Shown: one piece after another, positions 4,769 through 8,512 of the stretch
How positions within the stretch are numbered: the stretch's first letter is position 1
Layout: each line of letters opens with the position of its first letter
DNA from: Acidimicrobiia bacterium UBA6912
GTDB lineage: Bacteria > Actinomycetota > Acidimicrobiia > Spongiisociales > UBA5794
Direction of reading: 5' to 3'
NCBI GenBank assembly: GCA_002450985.1
Contig: DKBA01000206.1
Location: 8,202-16,713 of the forward strand
Length of the DNA: 8,512 bases
The notes under the pieces: generated by a model
The model's database searches: none
Told to the model about the DNA's origin: nothing
The model's input: only the letters and a program-made list of their open reading frames with translations
Position numbers and translations under genes: made by a program

Positions 4769-5866
4769 TCAACCAGCAGCACCGCCCTCGACGTCGCCCG
4801 CCACCTCCACCGCAGGCAGGCGGCCCCGCTTCCGGCGGAAGAGGAGGTAGGCGATGCCGCCGGACGGAATCGGCAGCCAGAACGAGAACAGGCGGTAGGC
4901 GAGGGTGGCGAGCAGGGCGTCGGAGGCCGGCACGCCGGCGACTGTGAGCGTCGCCGTGAGGCCAGCTTCGACGAAGCCGAGCCCGCCCGGCGTGATCGGG
5001 ATCATCGTCAGCACGGCCGACGCCGCGTACGCCAGGAGCACGATGCTCAGCCGAGGGCGGGCGCCGACCGCATACAGGGCGGCGACGAGCGTGAGGTAGT
5101 CCAGCAGCCAGTTGGCGGCGGCGAGCCCGACCGACTGCATCCAGCGCGGCCCGACCACCTCGACCACCTCGTCCCGGATCGCCACGATGCGCTCGGGCGT
5201 CGTCGCCACCGTGCGACGGAAGCGGGCGGCGATCCACCGCAGGAGCCCAAGGGCACCTCGGGCGGTCACTCGCAGCGGGGTGTCGAAGCGCACGGCGAGA
5301 AGGCCGGCGACGAACAGCGCCATGAAGATGACCAGACCACCGAACGCGATGGGAAGGAGCCCCGGCGGGATCGGCGCCGTCACCAGGGCGACCGCCGCAG
5401 CGACGGCCGGAAGCGCAACGAGCACCATCGTCGACACCAGCGAGTTGACGGTGAGGGCCGCCGCCGCCTGGCCCGGCTGCGTCCCGGCGGCCGACAGCAT
5501 CCGGTAGTAGACGGCGCTGCCGACAACGGCACCGCCGGGGAAGACTCGGGAGGCGCTGTTGGCGGACAGCTGCGCAGTCGCGGCGTCGAACCACGACAGC
5601 TTCGGCACCGCAAGGCGGGCGAGCGCCCATGCTGCGGCGAACGATCCGGTCTCGAGCACGAGCATCGCCGCATACCACCCCGGATTGATCGACGACAGCC
5701 GTGGCGCGGTGGAGAAGACCTCGATCAACAGCGGTGACAGCGTATGGATCACCACGCCGCCGGCGATGAGCATCAGGGAGCGGACGATGATCGTCCGCCA
5801 CGGCGAGCTGCGCCGCCCGTCAGAAGCTGTCACGTGCTCAACCCACTCCGCCCGGCTCGGGCCCAT
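4769..5866 (-). CDS. UPF0104 / lysylphosphatidylglycerol synthase-like TM protein
   Basis: This 365-residue polytopic membrane protein belongs to the LPG_synthase_TM (UPF0104, YbhN/AglD-like) family, the flippase-like membrane half of MprF. It lacks the soluble aminoacyl-transferase domain, so it should not make lysyl-PG itself; lipid or lipid-linked transport across the membrane is a common proposal. Family marks seen are 'RVFPGGAVVGSAVYYRML' (107-124), 'ANWLLDYLTL' (251-260), the diagnostic 'PITPGGLGFVEAGL' (290-303) and 'YRLFSFWLP' (324-332). About seven to eight hydrophobic segments occur, including 28-46, 64-86, 136-164, 170-192, 249-268, 274-290 and 304-346, and the C-terminus is basic ('RRKRGR'). 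ATG 5866 overlaps the upstream DUF1003 gene by 29 bp and has no Shine-Dalgarno. GTG 5833 would remove the overlap and still keep every membrane segment. It is last in the minus-strand cluster. Confidence 0.88.
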   Translation of the reverse strand: MGPSRAEWVEHVTASDGRRSSPWRTIIVRSLMLIAGGVVIHTLSPLLIEVFSTAPRLSSINPGWYAAMLVLETGSFAAAWALARLAVPKLSWFDAATAQLSANSASRVFPGGAVVGSAVYYRMLSAAGTQPGQAAAALTVNSLVSTMVLVALPAVAAAVALVTAPIPPGLLPIAFGGLVIFMALFVAGLLAVRFDTPLRVTARGALGLLRWIAARFRRTVATTPERIVAIRDEVVEVVGPRWMQSVGLAAANWLLDYLTLVAALYAVGARPRLSIVLLAYAASAVLTMIPITPGGLGFVEAGLTATLTVAGVPASDALLATLAYRLFSFWLPIPSGGIAYLLFRRKRGRLPAVEVAGDVEGGAAG

Positions 5867-6335
5867 TGGGCGTGACGTAGGTGCGGATCTCGACGGTGAG
5901 GCGCTGCACCTGCTCGGTGAGCTCCGTGTTGGCCTCGATGAGCGACCGGAGCCGGGCGAGCTCCTCGGCCGACTGCTGTTCGCGGCGCAGCGTGTCCTGG
6001 GCGAGCATCTCGCGGTGGTCGGCGTCCGCCTCGCTCATCGCCTTGTCACGGTCGGCCTGCCTCGTCTGAGCCAGGAGGATCAGAGGCGCCGCGTACGCCG
6101 CCTGGAGCGAGAACGCCAGATTGAGGAGGATGAACGGGTACGGGTCCCACCGCAGCGAGACCGCGGCGACGTTGACCGCGATCCAGACGGCCACGACCAC
6201 CGTCTGGCCGATGAGGAACTGGGGCGTGCCGAAGAAGCGGGCGAACGACTCCGCCTGGCGACCGAAGCGATCGACACCGAACGCTCCGTGGAGTTGCTGG
6301 AGACGCTGGCCGTGGGCGGGATGGGGGTTGCTCAT
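5838..6335 (-). CDS. DUF1003 family membrane protein
   Basis: This is a 165-residue protein of the DUF1003 family, small inner-membrane proteins of unknown function. The signature is nearly complete: 'ESFARFFGTPQFLIGQTVVV' (29-48) leading into the first membrane segment (about 40-60), the short 'RWDPYPFILLNLAFSLQAAY' loop and second segment (62-90), and 'APLILLAQTRQADRDK' at its end. Residues about 92-150 are charged and helical and probably form a cytoplasmic coiled coil ('QTRQADRDKAMSEADADH', later 'ELARLRSLIEANTELTEQVQ'). The ATG start has a good AGGAG (minus strand of 6341-6345) at about five bases. It lies 69 bp after the DUF2207 gene on the same strand and overlaps the following transmembrane gene, so co-transcription is likely. 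Confidence 0.93.
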   Translation of the reverse strand: MSNPHPAHGQRLQQLHGAFGVDRFGRQAESFARFFGTPQFLIGQTVVVAVWIAVNVAAVSLRWDPYPFILLNLAFSLQAAYAAPLILLAQTRQADRDKAMSEADADHREMLAQDTLRREQQSAEELARLRSLIEANTELTEQVQRLTVEIRTYVTPNGPEPGGVG

Positions 6336-6356
6336 CGAAGCTCCTGCTCGGCTGGA

Positions 6357-6384
6357 GCGCAGGATGATATTGGCCGCCCTGCGC
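6357..6384 (-). other. Intergenic stem-loop between DUF2207 and DUF1003 genes
   Basis: GCGCAGG (6357-6363) and CCTGCGC (6378-6384) are perfect inverted copies around a 14-base loop in the 69-bp gap. Without a T-run it is more likely an mRNA processing or stability element than a terminator; it may also have no function. Confidence 0.25.
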
Positions 6385-6404
6385 GAATCCTGGCCAGCCC
6401 GGGC

Positions 6405-8228
6405 TCACCAGGCGCCGCCGCCACCACCTCCGCCGCCACCACCTCCGCCGCCGCTGAAACCGCCACCGCTCCCGCTCGACGACGGCGGCGCAAAGGCGCC
6501 GTGGAGGGCGGAGCCGATCCCCGAGATCGCGTTCGTGCTGTGACCGCTCGTGTACCCGTGGTTGCCGTACCAGTAGAGCGAGGAGCTCTGTTCCAGCTCG
6601 GCCGGCGCCGAGATGCGGGCGGCGGCGAGCACCGCATCGGCGACGCCGAAGGTGATCGCGTAGACCAGGTACTCCTCCCACAGGGCGATCGACAACGCCG
6701 GGGCCTCCTGGAAGCGCCCGAAGTCCTGGAGGTAGCGACGGAAGCCCCGCCACCTCGCATCGAGCAAGGCGCCTTCGGCCGTACGCCGTACCCACGCCTT
6801 GCGGGCGGAGCCGAACAGGACGGCGATCACACCACCGCCGACGCCGAACACGACGATGCCGAACCGGAGCAGATCCTCGTTGACGGCGGTGAACCGGGTG
6901 AGCAGGGGAGTGACGGCGAACCAGCCGAAGAGCGCCACGGCGATGACCACCGCGAGCACGATCCACGGGTAACGCCGACCCGCCGGATCGAGCAGCTTGT
7001 GCGACTCCAGGTGGCGGAGCGCGGCATTCTGATAGGCCGTGTAGCTGCTGTGGTTCGCCGAGGCATCCTCGCGGATCCGGTCCCGGAACTCGGTGAGGGG
7101 GAGGGGACCGTCGGCGAGCACCCGCCCCATCACCGTCATCACCGGTCGCTCCCATGCCCTCAGCGGCCCCGGATCCTCGCCGAGGCCGATCTCGAGATCG
7201 GAGATCTCCTCGTTGCGGAGACCGAGCCACGTCGACTTCTCGGCAGCGACGGGTTGGGCCTTCAGCACACCACGACGCAGCAGGTCGAACATGGTGGCCG
7301 TGAAACCATCCTCGTTCGGCGAGCCTTGCCGGATGAGGGCATTGACGATGGCAGGACCGTCGTCACTCGGCGGGGCGTGCTCGTATTCGAGGTCGTAGGC
7401 GACCCGCGGTTCCTTGCCGAAGCGCGTGTAGCCGACGACGAGCGCCACCGGCACCATCGCGAGCAGGACGCCGAGACCCAGCAACGCGTTCCGGTTCGAC
7501 TGGCGCTCGGCGTCGGCCCGCTCGGCGAATGCCGCTTCCTCGTCGAGGATCGCCTGGAGTCCGTCGCCTGCTATCACCCTGGCCCCCGCCGTTGACGCCA
7601 GCGCGGCGCGGGGCACCACGACCCGCATCTCCACCCACTGGTTCGCCGGGATGCCGCTCGCCACGACCGCCGGGCCGATGCCGTCGAACACTGGGAAGGT
7701 CTCGCCACTGACCGTGTCGGGGTGTCCCCACACCCTCACGGCGTGCGTCGGGCTCGCGTCGGGATAGGTGAACGTGGCCGTCAGCGAGTCGAGCCCCGTG
7801 CTCCATTCCTCGCCCCACACCCTCAGGTTGACGTCGACGACGTCGTCGTAGGCGACGGCCAGCCCGGTCATGCGGTAGGCGATGGTGAACGTGCGGCGCT
7901 CGTTGCTGGAGCGGTAGTGCCACACCACCCGCACCACGCTGCCGCGGTCCTCGACGCCAAACCGCCCCGGGGCGTCGATCGAGCCGAGCACCGTGGAGGC
8001 GCCCGGCGCGTAAGCGACACCGTTCTCGGACACGGTGACGTCGGTGATGGCTTCGCCGCGCCGGAGTGGGATGTCGCGGTAGGCGCCCGAGAAATCGCCG
8101 TCGTACGAGAAGGTGATCTGCTCGGTCACGGCCACCGAGCCGTCGTCGAGCAGCTCCACGGCGATCTGGGCTTCTGGCAGGGTGAAGGACTTGGCGAGGG
8201 CGGGCGCCGCGACACCGAGCACGGCCAC
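6405..8228 (-). CDS. DUF2207 domain membrane protein with polyglycine tail
   Basis: This is a 607-residue DUF2207 (YciQ-like) protein, a family of envelope proteins of unknown function often encoded beside lemA. The extracytoplasmic DUF2207 domain covers about 14-205: 'LLDDGSVAVTEQITFSYDGD' (26-45), 'GAYRDIPLRRG' (48-58), 'VVWHYRS' and 'TFTIAYRMTGLAVAYDDV' (113-130). A membrane segment at 249-267 is followed by a long cytoplasmic part (270-418), then two more segments (421-440, 455-473). Next come the family motif 'GALLDARWRGFRRYLQDF' (486-503) and 'WEEYLVYAITFGVADAV' (517-533). The C-terminus is glycine-rich (588-605) and ends in AW; low-complexity tails of this type are usual in the family. 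GTG 8228 is the first conventional start, but it would cut off the front of the signal peptide. The frame is open to at least a CTG at 8261 overlapping the lemA stop, which restores a full signal sequence ending 'APALA'. The gene probably forms an operon with lemA. Confidence 0.9.
   Translation of the reverse strand: MAVLGVAAPALAKSFTLPEAQIAVELLDDGSVAVTEQITFSYDGDFSGAYRDIPLRRGEAITDVTVSENGVAYAPGASTVLGSIDAPGRFGVEDRGSVVRVVWHYRSSNERRTFTIAYRMTGLAVAYDDVVDVNLRVWGEEWSTGLDSLTATFTYPDASPTHAVRVWGHPDTVSGETFPVFDGIGPAVVASGIPANQWVEMRVVVPRAALASTAGARVIAGDGLQAILDEEAAFAERADAERQSNRNALLGLGVLLAMVPVALVVGYTRFGKEPRVAYDLEYEHAPPSDDGPAIVNALIRQGSPNEDGFTATMFDLLRRGVLKAQPVAAEKSTWLGLRNEEISDLEIGLGEDPGPLRAWERPVMTVMGRVLADGPLPLTEFRDRIREDASANHSSYTAYQNAALRHLESHKLLDPAGRRYPWIVLAVVIAVALFGWFAVTPLLTRFTAVNEDLLRFGIVVFGVGGGVIAVLFGSARKAWVRRTAEGALLDARWRGFRRYLQDFGRFQEAPALSIALWEEYLVYAITFGVADAVLAAARISAPAELEQSSSLYWYGNHGYTSGHSTNAISGIGSALHGAFAPPSSSGSGGGFSGGGGGGGGGGGGGAW
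6415..6453 (-). repeat. 15-bp tandem repeat encoding the polyglycine tail
   Basis: On the plus strand the 15-bp unit CCGCCGCCACCACCT occurs at 6415-6429 and 6430-6444, with a partial third copy to 6453. Read on the minus strand it gives five glycine codons per unit within the C-terminal glycine run of the DUF2207 protein. Exact tandem copies make the tail prone to length change by slippage. Confidence 0.7.
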
Positions 8229-8257
8229 GATGACCGCGGCGAAGGCGGCGCCTCGCC

Positions 8258-8512
8258 TCAGAACTCCACCTTGGGCACGCTGCGCCCCTCGTCCTCGACC
8301 TCGAAGAACTCGCCTCGCTGGAAGCCGGTGAGCGAGGCGATGATGTTGGTCGGGATCGTCTCCACGGCGTTGTTGTAGGTGAGCGTCGTGTCGTTGTAGA
8401 TCTGGCGAGCGACCGTGATGTCGCCCTCGACATCGGCGAGCTGGGTCTGAAGGGTGCGGAAGTTGTCGCTGGCCTTCAGGTCCGGGTAGGCCTCGGCGAG
8501 GGCGAAGAGCTG
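8258..8512 (-). CDS. lemA: LemA family protein (3' part, runs off the window)
   Basis: The last 84 residues of a LemA protein are encoded here; the gene continues beyond the right edge. LemA proteins are membrane-anchored helical-bundle proteins with a short N-terminal transmembrane segment (outside the window) and unknown biochemical role. The visible part has the full C-terminal signature: 'FALAEAYPDLKASDNF' (3-18 of this fragment), 'LQTQLADVEGDITVARQIYN' (21-40), 'TYNNAVETIPTNIIASLTGF' (45-64), 'FFEVEDEGR' and the terminal 'PKVEF'. Its TGA (8258-8260) touches the proposed start region of the DUF2207 gene, and the AAGGTGGAG in its last codons is well placed as that gene's ribosome binding site. 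Operon pairing of lemA with a DUF2207 gene is common. Confidence 0.95.
   Translation of the reverse strand, partial: QLFALAEAYPDLKASDNFRTLQTQLADVEGDITVARQIYNDTTLTYNNAVETIPTNIIASLTGFQRGEFFEVEDEGRSVPKVEF

Noticed and set aside
4704..5801. Minus-strand open frame of 365 codons overlapping the UPF0104-like gene
   Set aside because: Same strand but a different frame from the gene with the diagnostic family motifs. The product is Arg-rich without hydrophobic segments, so it is a frame shadow.
5559..7595. Very long open frame (678 codons) on the plus strand
   Set aside because: It lies antisense to three recognisable minus-strand genes (UPF0104-like, DUF1003, DUF2207). Its product is an unstructured Arg/Glu-rich string with no motif, a usual effect of high GC.
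1..8512. CRISPR array, tRNA or rRNA genes
   Set aside because: No regularly spaced repeats, cloverleaf-type sequences or rRNA-like stretches were seen on either strand.

Overview
The window is high-GC DNA with strong G/C bias at third codon positions and several GTG starts. It looks like a chromosomal segment of an actinobacterium. The secreted protein with the 'WNQQGPAG' motif and the lemA/DUF2207 pair fit that phylum. The lineage cannot be fixed more precisely from this sequence.

The right half (about 4769-8512) is orderly. Four genes lie head to tail on the minus strand: the 3' end of lemA, a DUF2207 membrane/secreted protein with a polyglycine tail, a small DUF1003 membrane protein, and a UPF0104 / lysylphosphatidylglycerol-synthase-like transmembrane protein. 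Spacing is tight (the lemA stop abuts or overlaps the next gene, and DUF1003 overlaps its neighbour), so they are probably co-transcribed and all act at the cell envelope.

The left half (1-4768) looks like an accessory island. From left to right it holds: a HicAB toxin-antitoxin operon (minus strand) with a leaderless-type promoter and operator-like repeats; remnants of a multiply frameshifted gene (about 703-1336, minus); a small secreted protein (1433-1927, plus) followed by a nested stem-loop; about 670 bp with no convincing gene but several palindromes; a second two-gene toxin-antitoxin-like operon (2598-3101, plus); and a surface protein (3396-4532, minus) whose 5' part, including any signal peptide, is missing.

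The most unusual structure is a pair of 28-bp palindromic sites at 2408-2435 and 3170-3197 flanking the second toxin-antitoxin-like operon. Both can be parsed as 11-bp arm / 6-bp centre / 11-bp arm, share an identical 10-bp left arm, and carry the CATAA-N6-TTATG-type core typical of XerC/XerD (dif/pdif) sites. The operon between them may therefore be a small Xer-site-flanked cassette. This is an inference from sequence layout; shared regulator operators remain a real alternative. In addition, a 14-bp perfect inverted repeat overlaps the start codon of the first gene in that operon and probably serves as its autoregulatory operator.
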